IMG/VR virus record: IMGVR_UViG_3300031578_000400
Span: 1-21,229 of that record
Reading direction: 5' to 3' (one strand)
Length of the DNA stretch: 21,229 nucleotides
Source: a virus
The notes under the pieces were generated by a model. That model was given only the letters and a program-made list of their open reading frames with translations. It had not been told where the DNA came from and ran no database searches. The position numbers were made by a program, and so were the translations under genes. This document shows, piece by piece, positions 6,868 through 14,384 of the stretch (the first letter of the stretch is position 1; each line of letters begins with the position of its first letter).

Positions 6868-9408
6868 TTATTGTCTAATATAATACGTAATATTGGAATA
6901 TTGATACACATCTTCTGTAAAAGTAATACCTGAAATTGAAGTCTCAGCATAATCTCTGTCTCCATTAACTCCTCCTATTCCAGTACTAGCCGATAATAGC
7001 TGGCCATCTAACCACACATCCATATTCTTTCCTTCCTGTCCAGAGACAGTAGAATATGGTATATAAGTTTGACTCTCAGGCAATGGATGTTCCACTCCAG
7101 CGGTAATATCAGAAGCAAGTTCTTCTATATATTTATTACCAATACCAGCTTCTAAAAGGGCTGCTATAGCACCCATGGCTATATCAAGGTCGTCCAATGA
7201 ATTAGCTATTGGATCACCATCAATTATATAACCACCTGTGCCGTCGCCTTCACCTAGAAGTAAGACTGAACCATCATCACCTATCTCAAAGCTATTACCA
7301 TTCTCGTCGAAATTTAACACACCATTACCATAAACCCTGTCACCTATTTCAGTGTTCAGAGCATTAATAGCAGCTGTCTGACTAGTTCCAGAAACTACTA
7401 TATAATAAGATCCGGTGTCAGTCCAAGATGGTGCGCTTTCACTGTTGCTGGCTCCTGTATAATCCCAAAGGTTAACTATGTCATCTATAATCTCAGCGTC
7501 GCCCTCAAAACCATTTATAAAGTCAGTACGATGCCATTCATACTCTTCCATTTCTGAAAGAACTTTTCTGAATGGGTACACCAGCATAATATCTGCGGGG
7601 TCGCTAGCAGTCCAAGTGTAGGCTCCGCCGGACGTATAGAATTTTACATAAACATCAGCGCCCTCACCAGTACCACCATGATCCTCACCATCATAAAATT
7701 TAGCATAAATCACATTACCACTGACGTCCTTAAACTCAGAGCCAGTAGAGTAATCTATCAAGTCTATAGCACATACATCATCAGCCGCGCCCTCATCAGC
7801 AAAATCTCCAGCATTAGCAACACTCTGAAAGATAGGTAGACCTCGTCTATCAGACCAATCAGCATATCTAGAATCAGTAGGTGTAAACAAAAAACCCTCG
7901 TCAGTATTCGATATTGCTATACCGCTGCCTGATTCGGTAGTGCTCACTGCTACAAGTATAGTGTGAGCATCTAATGTGTTTCCACTAAAATTAGATAAGG
8001 TAGGTTCTTTATTCCATTCGCTGCCAGAGGTAGTGTTGGTGGGGTCGAAGTAAGTCGCCGGTTCTGTAAACCAATCGTCAGTACCTTTAATCTGCTTCAA
8101 CAATGTTCTAAAAACATTTAAATCGTGCTGTAATGTATTAGTGTCATCAGATTCATCAGCCAGATAATTAGGATCTGTACCAGTAACTGTGGGTTCTGCA
8201 ACAGCAACGGTATTAACACCTACTACGCCATCATTATAATAACCACTAGCTAATGTAGCATGAATTGACTGATAAATTTCATCTTGATAAAATCTACTTC
8301 TGCCCAGATCTGAAGGTAAACCAAGACCAACAACATCCCAATCTGGATCAGTGTTTAAATCATCTACGCTTGCGTTATAGGTGGCAGTTCCGGAAGATGT
8401 GATGTTAAGTGTAGCCGTAGCTATACCATTGGCATCAGTATAAACTGTACCGGATACTAATGTACCTATATTATCCCCGCTACCAGAGAACGTTACTGGG
8501 GCGTCCTCTACCCCGCCGCCAACAGAATCGAAAACTTTGGCTTTAATAACGACAGAAGTTCCTATATAACCAGATCCTTCAGATCCAGTATAAAACTCTA
8601 TCCTGTCTAATTCAGCGAAACCATATGTAGAAAACTCAAGAATGTCAAAAGAAAGAGTTCCTGCATTATACACTACATTAGCAATTTTATCGGTATACCC
8701 ACTAGCTACATTACCATTGTAATCGGTAACAGTATGCCAGCTGGAACCATCATTGTATGCAATGTATGGAGCCGCTGAAAAACCACTCTTAGATACTGGT
8801 AGTTTATTCCCCGGTTTGATAGCCAAAATTTTGGCTACTTCAGAATTAGGTGCTGCGTAGATTAAATTATTATACAACCTTATCCCACTCATATCTAAAT
8901 CATGGAATAAAAGTTGATCTATATTATTTTTACTAAATCTAACGGTGATATTAGAACTATCACCACTTTCTAAATCAGTATATGTCGCATTTTCATGCCC
9001 TCTGTCAGACCAAGTAGCCTGACCGTCACCATAAATTACATTAGGGTATATTCTGGGCTCATCAAAATCAAATGCTATACCGCTTGACACAACTGTCTCA
9101 TAATTGGAGCCACCGTCATGGAACTGAGCATACACAAACTGCATTGCGTTTGTGTTTACCAGTGTTCCGGTTATCGTGGTTGTCCTAGCTGACATGTCTA
9201 CCCACGAAGCGCTGCCTGAGCTCGTTACCCCATCTATGTCCCAGACTTTATATCTAGAACCTGGATAAGAGTAGGCATCGGGGCCGCGTAGGGAGACTTC
9301 GACTTGGAGACCATGAGTTAGCCACACGTGGTCAGCATTACTAACCTCGATAGCAGGGGTCGACGGCAGCGAATTGCTATATGTTATATTCCATGAATTG
9401 CTTGCCAT
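6868..9408 (-). CDS. Large adhesin-like fibre protein with bacterial Ig-like domain
   Basis: The 846-aa protein is mosaic. Residues 1-265 are beta-rich and unlike anything else in the window. Residues about 268-348 fit a bacterial Ig-like (Big_1, invasin type) domain: 'IGTSVVIKAKVFDSVGGGV', 'DAPVTFSG', then 'TDANGIATATLNITSSGTAT'. Residues about 400-846 are a paralogue of the upstream gene at 9435-10742, sharing 'VAEPTV.G', 'YFDPTNTTSGS', 'SGNTLDAHTI', 'DMEEYEWHRTDFI..[FW]EGD', 'SLDDLDIA', 'NMDV.[LV]DGQLL' and a C-terminal 'NITY.IRQ'. An alternating low-complexity 'IGDDGSVLLLGEGDGTGG' stretch is inserted in this half compared with the paralogue. The start has GGAG about ten bases upstream. 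A host-adhesion role is inferred from the Ig-like domain and the fibre setting. Confidence 0.7.
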   Translation of the reverse strand: MASNSWNITYSNSLPSTPAIEVSNADHVWLTHGLQVEVSLRGPDAYSYPGSRYKVWDIDGVTSSGSASWVDMSARTTTITGTLVNTNAMQFVYAQFHDGGSNYETVVSSGIAFDFDEPRIYPNVIYGDGQATWSDRGHENATYTDLESGDSSNITVRFSKNNIDQLLFHDLDMSGIRLYNNLIYAAPNSEVAKILAIKPGNKLPVSKSGFSAAPYIAYNDGSSWHTVTDYNGNVASGYTDKIANVVYNAGTLSFDILEFSTYGFAELDRIEFYTGSEGSGYIGTSVVIKAKVFDSVGGGVEDAPVTFSGSGDNIGTLVSGTVYTDANGIATATLNITSSGTATYNASVDDLNTDPDWDVVGLGLPSDLGRSRFYQDEIYQSIHATLASGYYNDGVVGVNTVAVAEPTVTGTDPNYLADESDDTNTLQHDLNVFRTLLKQIKGTDDWFTEPATYFDPTNTTSGSEWNKEPTLSNFSGNTLDAHTILVAVSTTESGSGIAISNTDEGFLFTPTDSRYADWSDRRGLPIFQSVANAGDFADEGAADDVCAIDLIDYSTGSEFKDVSGNVIYAKFYDGEDHGGTGEGADVYVKFYTSGGAYTWTASDPADIMLVYPFRKVLSEMEEYEWHRTDFINGFEGDAEIIDDIVNLWDYTGASNSESAPSWTDTGSYYIVVSGTSQTAAINALNTEIGDRVYGNGVLNFDENGNSFEIGDDGSVLLLGEGDGTGGYIIDGDPIANSLDDLDIAMGAIAALLEAGIGNKYIEELASDITAGVEHPLPESQTYIPYSTVSGQEGKNMDVWLDGQLLSASTGIGGVNGDRDYAETSISGITFTEDVYQYSNITYYIRQ

Positions 9409-9434
9409 ACCTCATACTCTCCTTCAGTAATTTA

Positions 9435-10595
9435 TTACTGTCTAATCATATAAGTAATATTTCTCCCTACTTGGACATCAAACCTAAATGTGATGCCAGA
9501 AGCAGTGGTTTCTCCATAGTCTCTATCAGCTCCGGAGCCGTAAGATCCGGTATCGGCGGCCAATAATTGACCGTCAACATACACATCCATATTCATACCC
9601 TCTCTGCTAGCAGTACTGACTGGCGTATAATTAGGGGCACCTACTGGAAGTGAATGCTCTATATTTTTAACAACTAAAGTCTCTACTGATTCTACCCATT
9701 TCTCAGCCACTCCAGAATCTATACTGTCAGACAGTACTTGGAGAGCAATATCCAATTCATCCAAGGATTCAGTGATGGGATCACCAGAATCAATATAATT
9801 CTCTGCTGTGTAAGTCCTGTCACCAACCTCTGTATTCAAGAGATTAATAGCAGTTGTAAGATCTGCTGGATCAGACTGCAATATAAAATTAGCAGCAGTA
9901 TCATCCCATGTTGGGTCGGTTGCATCGTTAGAAGCGCCGGTGTATGACCATAGGTTGGAAATATCTTCAATGATCTCGATATCGCCTTCCCACGAACTGA
10001 TAAAATCAGTTCTCAGCCATTCATATTCTTCCATGTCAGAGAGTACTTTGCGCTGTGGATACACAACACCAATTTTAGAAACTCCTGAAACCATGGTAAT
10101 CAAAGCATCAGCGGCGTAGAATATTACGGAAACATCAGTACCTGTACCAGTACCACCTGGATAGTCAGCCGCATCATGCAGCTTACCATAAATAATATCT
10201 CCGTTACCATCTACAATCTCACCATCCGTGTCCATATCAACGATATCAACACGACAAACATTGTCACTACCACCTATATCAAAATATGTATCAGGATTAG
10301 CCGAACTTGCATAGATCGGAAGACCTGTTCTATTATCAGGTGTAGCATATCTAGTTGCAATGGTTAACAATACACCAGAGCTACTAGTAGTAACAGCGTG
10401 ACCAACCGCAGCAGCATCATTAGAAACAGCTATGATAATAGTGTGGGCATCTAATGTGTTTCCACTCATATTACTTAGCGTTGTTTCTTTGTTACTTACG
10501 CTGCCGGATGTGGTGTTGGTGGGATCAAAATAGTTGTCATTCTGGTCATACCAATATTTCGTAGGACCTGTAGAATCAAATTTGAGTTGTTTCAA
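9435..10595 (-). CDS. Fibre paralogue; the part that can be translated after an in-frame stop
   Basis: The frame is open from codon 10695-10697 to 9435, giving 386 aa from the TTG at 10595. It is clearly homologous to residues 400-846 of the 846-aa protein, and this homology extends upstream of the TTG ('SVAEPTVSG', 'LEEDANVIRSLLKQL') to within about 14 codons of a TAA at 10698-10700. The same frame before the TAA starts with an ATG at 10742 that has a strong ribosome site. The TTG is only weakly supported, by AGG six bases before it. The protein as drawn here is therefore probably shorter than the ancestral product. It would form a beta-rich fibre or adhesin. Whether it is made by readthrough, by internal initiation, or not at all cannot be told from the sequence. 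Confidence 0.6.
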   Translation of the reverse strand: MKQLKFDSTGPTKYWYDQNDNYFDPTNTTSGSVSNKETTLSNMSGNTLDAHTIIIAVSNDAAAVGHAVTTSSSGVLLTIATRYATPDNRTGLPIYASSANPDTYFDIGGSDNVCRVDIVDMDTDGEIVDGNGDIIYGKLHDAADYPGGTGTGTDVSVIFYAADALITMVSGVSKIGVVYPQRKVLSDMEEYEWLRTDFISSWEGDIEIIEDISNLWSYTGASNDATDPTWDDTAANFILQSDPADLTTAINLLNTEVGDRTYTAENYIDSGDPITESLDELDIALQVLSDSIDSGVAEKWVESVETLVVKNIEHSLPVGAPNYTPVSTASREGMNMDVYVDGQLLAADTGSYGSGADRDYGETTASGITFRFDVQVGRNITYMIRQ

Positions 10596-10742
10596 AAGTG
10601 ACCTAATGACGTTGGCGTCTTCTTCTAACGAACCAGAAACCGTAGGCTCAGCTACTGAAGAGTCGTTGAAATTAACGACGGCATCAGTAAAAGTAGCTTA
10701 CTGTCTAATTTGCTCTAATTGCCTTAATAGACTTCTAGCCAT
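10596..10742 (-). other. 5' end of the fibre gene, separated by an in-frame TAA
   Basis: An ATG at 10742 preceded by GGAGGAG opens MARSLLRQLEQIRQ and then meets TAA at 10698-10700. The reading frame continues without shift into 'ATFTDAVVNFNDSSVAEP', which matches the paralogue's '...VGVNTVAVAEPTV'. The first seven residues MARSLLR are identical to those of the partial fibre at 904. A single codon therefore separates a well-initiated N-terminus from its body. Confidence 0.7.
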
Positions 10743-10769
10743 TTTTGTTTCTCCTCCTAAGTATTTATT

Positions 10770-10785
10770 ATGAAGTTTTCTTCAT
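10770..10785 (-). other. Small hairpin upstream of the interrupted fibre gene
   Basis: ATGAAG and CTTCAT form a six-pair stem around a four-base loop (AAAA on the transcribed strand), about 27 bases before the ATG at 10742. There is no U run, so it is not a clear terminator. It could hold the 5' leader structured or be chance in an AT-rich gap. Confidence 0.25.
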
Positions 10786-10808
10786 GTAAACCTAAGAGAT
10801 TTCTTTTT

Positions 10809-11327
10809 TTATCTCCTGTTACTAATAGTCAGTTCCTGAATTCTTTTCATCAAAATGCGACGTAGACTGTCTTTACCGGTACGTTGATTAGCTGTGTTCT
10901 CAGCGTATTTAAGCAGCTGTATATCCTGAATTTTAGGTATAATTTCACGTGCTTGTCTTACTGATAATCCAACTATATCATCAACACTCAACTCGGTAGG
11001 CACAATCGGTGCCACATTTTCCCCCCTTGACTTATCCGTCTTTACGACGTTAGATCCCTGTACCGTTACCTTTTGTTCTTCCTGTAATTCTTTGCCTGGC
11101 GAAACCTCCGCATAGGGCTTATCATTTTCTGTAAAAATTTGCCACCTGTTTCTATCACGAAGCTTAACTTCTTCGAGCCATTTAATGAATTCTTCCCCCT
11201 TTTTTAGATTATGGCGTTTACCATACTGCTCATAAATCTCATCAAGGGGAATCTTTGCGCCCGGACCCACTGTTCTCTTCATCGTGTGGGACCATAGGTG
11301 TGTCATGTTCTTCACGTAACCATTCAT
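10809..11327 (-). CDS. Putative head-associated protein, unknown function
   Basis: The 172-aa protein has a conserved-looking N-terminal half, 'TVGPGAKIPLDEIYEQYGKR' followed by 'GEEFIKWLEEVKLRDRNRWQIF'. A low-complexity linker follows, then a basic C-terminal helical segment ('SVRQAREIIPKIQD', 'TGKDSLRRILMKRIQEL'). The ATG at 11327 is chosen because GGAG stands six bases before it. Internal ATGs at 11306 and 11282 lack such a site, although the conserved part begins near the latter. The gene starts inside the preceding membrane-protein gene, with 86 bases of overlap in another frame. Coming right after the capsid and membrane genes, it may be a head-completion or internal virion protein, but I do not recognise the family with certainty. 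Confidence 0.6.
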   Translation of the reverse strand: MNGYVKNMTHLWSHTMKRTVGPGAKIPLDEIYEQYGKRHNLKKGEEFIKWLEEVKLRDRNRWQIFTENDKPYAEVSPGKELQEEQKVTVQGSNVVKTDKSRGENVAPIVPTELSVDDIVGLSVRQAREIIPKIQDIQLLKYAENTANQRTGKDSLRRILMKRIQELTISNRR

Positions 11328-11664
11328 AGTCTTCTCCTTCTCTAGTGTAATCTACTTCCCTTGGCCTTTTCAGATCTATCCAGTCTATAATAAAATGCAG
11401 CACATTAGACATCCTGTGAAATACTAAGATTAATATTATGAATTCAAAAACAGTATTAAAAATTAGTATTATAAAAATCGCTGCCCACACAGATGTACAA
11501 TAGCCACAGTCTAGCATATCATGGATAAAATTAAAAATTCTAAAGTGCCTCCAATTGAATAAAGGCTCTTTAATAAAACGTATGGAGAATTCAGATTTAG
11601 TTAGTAAATTTGTGAGTGCTTCAGTAGCTATTATAGCCAGAAGCAATTCCAATATTATTCCCAT
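11242..11664 (-). CDS. Small membrane protein with DCGYCTSVW motif (DUF1360-like)
   Basis: The 140-aa protein has an N-terminal hydrophobic segment (residues about 2-20), a 'DCGYCTSVW' motif at 52-60, a strong membrane segment at about 60-82 and a hydrophilic tail. The C-x-x-C-T-S-V-W motif at a membrane boundary resembles the DUF1360 family of small membrane proteins, to which I assign it by eye and with moderate confidence. The function of that family is not established. The start has AAGGAA six bases upstream, just after the inverted repeat that follows the capsid gene. Its last 29 codons overlap the next gene in another frame, suggesting coupling. A membrane protein between capsid and fibre genes could act on the host envelope, for example in exclusion of other phages or in assembly at the membrane. 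Confidence 0.65.
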   Translation of the reverse strand: MGIILELLLAIIATEALTNLLTKSEFSIRFIKEPLFNWRHFRIFNFIHDMLDCGYCTSVWAAIFIILIFNTVFEFIILILVFHRMSNVLHFIIDWIDLKRPREVDYTREGEDYEWLREEHDTPMVPHDEENSGSGRKDSP

Positions 11665-11678
11665 ACGTTATTCCTTGA

Positions 11679-11707
11679 GATATCTTACCCGGTAAGAGTA
11701 AGATATC
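11679..11707 (-). promoter_or_regulatory. Inverted repeat with two competing hairpins after the capsid gene
   Basis: GATATCTTAC and GTAAGATATC are a perfect ten-base inverted repeat around nine bases. In the transcript the loop carries a second CUUAC, so the 3' arm can also pair with it in a compact six-pair hairpin. The element lies 25 bases after the capsid stop and three bases before the next ribosome binding site. No U run follows, so it is not a standard terminator. A processing site, an mRNA 3'-end stabiliser or a switch for the downstream genes are possible. Confidence 0.5.
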
Positions 11708-11732
11708 GGTATCATATCACAATCCGTGTATT

Positions 11733-12797
11733 TTACAGAGAACGGTCGATGACGCCTATTCCAAGATTTCTTGGATCTAGACATGCGAATCCCAACTCGG
11801 CCCATCCAAAAAAACCTTGTTTTTGGACACGCAGCAACGTTGGATCATCATGTGCTTCGTATTCTTTACGGATCGGCATAACCAATGAATCATTAACGCT
11901 CAGATCAAAAGCCATTACCTGAGTTTCACCGAGTGTTGAAACAGTACCATCGGCGGCAGTCAGATTAGGATTGTCCAGGGTATATCCATTATAGACATTA
12001 CCCGGTGCAACGAACTTTCCAAATTCTGATGTTTCACCATTGATATTGTACAGACCGGTTGCTCCCAAATGCTGTACTTCGTGCAGAGCGACGTTCCAGA
12101 TACTACCCATGCCGGCGGCCTGAAAAATTTCACGCCTAGTGACAGGATCGATGTCTGTATCAGTCCATTCACGAATGTCTGCTGCATCTTCTGGAGACAC
12201 ATACAGATCGGTCAAGGTTCTTCCGATTCTCTTAAAACCAACCATCATCTTATTGATGAGTTCCTTCGACAGGTAACCAGCGCCTGTAGAAGCAGGAGAG
12301 ATTTCAAAGATCGGCGCTGGGCGGGAGCCCAACAGACCTTTACCAGAGAAAGACGAAGTGGCGGCAGGCATAATCACTCGCCATCCACACTCTTCCTCAT
12401 AATTGGCCAAGTCTTTGGCCACGCGAGCAGCAGCTCGCTGCGCGATGTCAACACGTGAATCACGTGCATATGTGATCTTCCAATCAGCGGAAGCATTAAT
12501 CGCGAATGTTGGAACATAAACTTCTTCTCCAATACCTTCTATGAAGTTCTGAGCCATATATCCTAGTCCAGGCAGAACCCAAACAGGAATTTCAAAGTCT
12601 TCTGCGACCGGATAAACGGCCTGTGCGCCAGGTGCCAATCTTTCGACAGCAAACATACTGCGCATAATAGACTCTAACTCAATCTTCTGAAGGATGGGAG
12701 TTGTGATAGCAGCGGCGAAAGCTCTAAATGCAGCCTGACCTTCGGGTCCGACTTCCGCGGTTGCTCTAAACAATTCTTGCATTTCCGTTAGTTCCAT
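11733..12797 (-). CDS. Major capsid protein (HK97-type fold inferred)
   Basis: The 354-aa protein is in the classic position after scaffold and decoration genes. Features fit an HK97-fold capsid subunit. A helical N-arm with 'MQELFRATAEVG' and 'GQAAFRAFAAAITTPIL' is followed by an extended loop with 'VYVPTFAINASADWKITY', and then by a long 'spine' helix 'ARDSRVDIAQRAAARVAKDL' with 'EEECGWRVI' (about 109-141). Next comes 'LYVSPEDAADIREWTDTDID..TRREI' in the P/A-domain region. The length is typical. No cleavage site is obvious, although the Ala-rich N-terminus could be trimmed by the prohead protease encoded upstream. The ATG has GGAGG about ten bases before it. Assignment rests on position and the general fold pattern, not on a recognised close relative. 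Confidence 0.8.
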   Translation of the reverse strand: MELTEMQELFRATAEVGPEGQAAFRAFAAAITTPILQKIELESIMRSMFAVERLAPGAQAVYPVAEDFEIPVWVLPGLGYMAQNFIEGIGEEVYVPTFAINASADWKITYARDSRVDIAQRAAARVAKDLANYEEECGWRVIMPAATSSFSGKGLLGSRPAPIFEISPASTGAGYLSKELINKMMVGFKRIGRTLTDLYVSPEDAADIREWTDTDIDPVTRREIFQAAGMGSIWNVALHEVQHLGATGLYNINGETSEFGKFVAPGNVYNGYTLDNPNLTAADGTVSTLGETQVMAFDLSVNDSLVMPIRKEYEAHDDPTLLRVQKQGFFGWAELGFACLDPRNLGIGVIDRSL

Positions 12798-12875
12798 GTT
12801 TACAACTCCTCCTATGAGTATTATAATTTAGGAAGCACTTATATTCTGTGCCTTAATCCCTTTACTTTAAATAAA

Positions 12876-13490
12876 TTAAACTAAAAGTTTAATTCTAATC
12901 GGATACAGTGTGGTATTTAGAATAGTTGCCTGAGCCTTAGCAATACTAACGCCCTTAACAACAACAGCAACCTGATCACTGACTGCAGCATCAACGGCTC
13001 CGCCTAAGGTAGAAGCTTCGTCTTTCGCCGAACCTGTAACCTTGGCTTCGTCCTTAGAAGCATATAATTTCTGTCCAGGAACAATATTAGCCTCAACAAC
13101 ACCGGCAGAAGACTGCTCTGTGGTATAGTGAACTGTGTCCCAAATACCCATATGGGCTACGCCCAATGGAGCTTCTTTGGTACCATCAATAGCACCATTA
13201 GCATCATAACTAGGTTGCGCAATAACATCACTTGATCCCAGGTCGCCCGGCATCATAAAGCCAGTCGGATGTACCTGGTGATATCCCATCTTAACTTTCT
13301 GCATAGCGAAACCAAACGGATCAGCGGGGACGTCCATCTTTACAACGATGGGCTCTTGGTTAGTGGAGCTGCCGTCCAAATAAAGAACGGACCCAGCATA
13401 ACAAACTACACCACCAACTCCACCAGCCGAACTAGAAGCTTCGTAACTACAGAATTGATTTTCAACTACAGGATGTCTTGGAATAAACAT
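12876..13490 (-). CDS. Putative head decoration or capsid-stabilising protein
   Basis: The 204-aa protein lies between the scaffold-like and capsid genes, the usual place of head decoration proteins. It opens 'MFIPRHPVVENQFCSYEASS', then has Gly-, Ala- and Val-rich strands ('GGVGGVVCYAGSVLYL') and 'DPFGFAMQKVKMGYHQVHPTG'. It ends 'NTTLYPIRIKLLV'. The beta-rich, Ala/Gly/Val-heavy makeup and the absence of membrane or signal segments fit a structural capsid accessory. The start has GGAGG nine bases upstream. The 78 bases after its stop contain a TATAAT-like box but no credible -35 element. An alternative is a minor head protein or a second capsid subunit. Confidence 0.6.
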   Translation of the reverse strand: MFIPRHPVVENQFCSYEASSSAGGVGGVVCYAGSVLYLDGSSTNQEPIVVKMDVPADPFGFAMQKVKMGYHQVHPTGFMMPGDLGSSDVIAQPSYDANGAIDGTKEAPLGVAHMGIWDTVHYTTEQSSAGVVEANIVPGQKLYASKDEAKVTGSAKDEASTLGGAVDAAVSDQVAVVVKGVSIAKAQATILNTTLYPIRIKLLV

Positions 13491-13508
13491 TATCCTATTC
13501 CTCCTTAA

Positions 13509-14255
13509 TTATTCTTTATTCATGCGCTTAGCCATAGCCTCACCCAGTTTTCTATACTTAGCAAGCACGTTATCGGAGGGCATAACCTCCATGTTTAGAG
13601 CAGCAGCCATTGCCTTGCCTGGATCTATATTGGCAGGCGGTGTTTCTTCAGCGGCTTCTTCTTCTTCACCCTCGGCGGATTCTTCCTCTTCGCCAGCGGC
13701 TTCCTCTTCGCCATCGGTTTCTTCTGCAGCGGCTTCTTCCTCTTGAGTCTCCTCTTCAGAAGCTGCCTCTTCAACAGGTAGTACCTTGGCAAGTTCAGCT
13801 TCGACAGCGCTTCTCAGAGAGACGAGCTCTTCCTTATAACTTCCGAACTCCTCGTCTTCCATTCCTCTGACCTTAGACGTCTGGGCGTCTTTATCAGAGA
13901 GTGCTACGCCGGCGGTCTTAAGTTCTGCCATGCGAAGCTCTGCTGCCTTGTCTTTCCTCATTTCTTCCATTGTATTCTCAGATGCGGCAAGCTTTTCAGC
14001 TGTTTCAGTGGCTTCCTTCTTAGCTGCCTCTAGCTCTGAAGTTAGCTCTTCGATCTTACTCTCTAGATCTGTAACCTGCTTTGCTACTTCCTCTCCGTCA
14101 GCGTTCTTGTTTTCAAGAGCCTCGGTTAGTTGAGTAATAGTATCAGCGGATGCCTGGAGAGCCTTTTCGGTTTCAGCTCTTTGCTCTGCCTCTTCTTTCT
14201 GAGAAAATATCGCGACCACTGCGGCCTCGACATCTTTCTTCAGTTCTTCATTCAT
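13509..14255 (-). CDS. Scaffold-like capsid assembly protein
   Basis: The 248-aa protein has a long coiled coil (about 5-115, Glu/Lys heptads), then 'AELRMAELKTAGVALSDKD' and 'RGMEDEEFGSYKEELVSL' (about 105-147). That pattern ('R.AEL...G', then a cluster ending 'F..Y...L') is typical of phage scaffold or prohead core proteins. A very acidic low-complexity stretch follows at 162-205 (13641-13772), then a basic C-terminal helix with 'AKYRKLGEAMAKRMNKE' that could bind the capsid. This order, coiled coil, acidic linker and basic capsid-binding tail, is what is expected of a scaffold. GGAGG lies nine bases before the ATG. The 129-base gap upstream of this gene is AT-rich, with an AATAAATA stretch but no clear promoter. 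It was probably made in excess and then removed or digested by the protease encoded upstream. Confidence 0.75.
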   Translation of the reverse strand: MNEELKKDVEAAVVAIFSQKEEAEQRAETEKALQASADTITQLTEALENKNADGEEVAKQVTDLESKIEELTSELEAAKKEATETAEKLAASENTMEEMRKDKAAELRMAELKTAGVALSDKDAQTSKVRGMEDEEFGSYKEELVSLRSAVEAELAKVLPVEEAASEEETQEEEAAAEETDGEEEAAGEEEESAEGEEEEAAEETPPANIDPGKAMAAALNMEVMPSDNVLAKYRKLGEAMAKRMNKE

Positions 14256-14384
14256 AAAGTAATACCTCCTATGAAATTTTAAACGAGATATTTATTTTTT
14301 TGTTACCAACCTGAATGAATTTAAGTATTTTTTCTAACAAATTATCCCTTTTCCTAATACCTAAATCTATCAATTAACTACTTT

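Noticed and set aside
10698-10700. Stop-codon reassignment as explanation for the in-frame TAA
   Set aside because: TAA ends many other genes here, including overlaps such as TAATG at 1439 and 5828, so a general change of code is not supported.
10770-10820. Terminator between the 172-aa gene and the fibre gene
   Set aside because: The six-pair AT-containing stem and the GAGAT/ATCTC pair have no following U run.
11960-12202. Second minus-strand frame inside the capsid gene
   Set aside because: It lies within a strong capsid frame and lacks its own ribosome site or recognisable domain.
12820-12825. TATAAT on the minus strand before the capsid gene
   Set aside because: There is no -35-like sequence at the right distance and the transcript would start inside the ribosome site, so I do not call a promoter.
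13522-13870. Ser-rich and Leu/Arg-rich open frames on the + strand opposite the scaffold gene
   Set aside because: These arise from the GAA/GAG-rich acidic run read on the other strand.
14281-14300. AATAAATAT on the minus strand, resembling a T4-type late promoter
   Set aside because: It differs from TATAAATA, the window has no other good copies before genes, and AT-rich gaps give such matches by chance.
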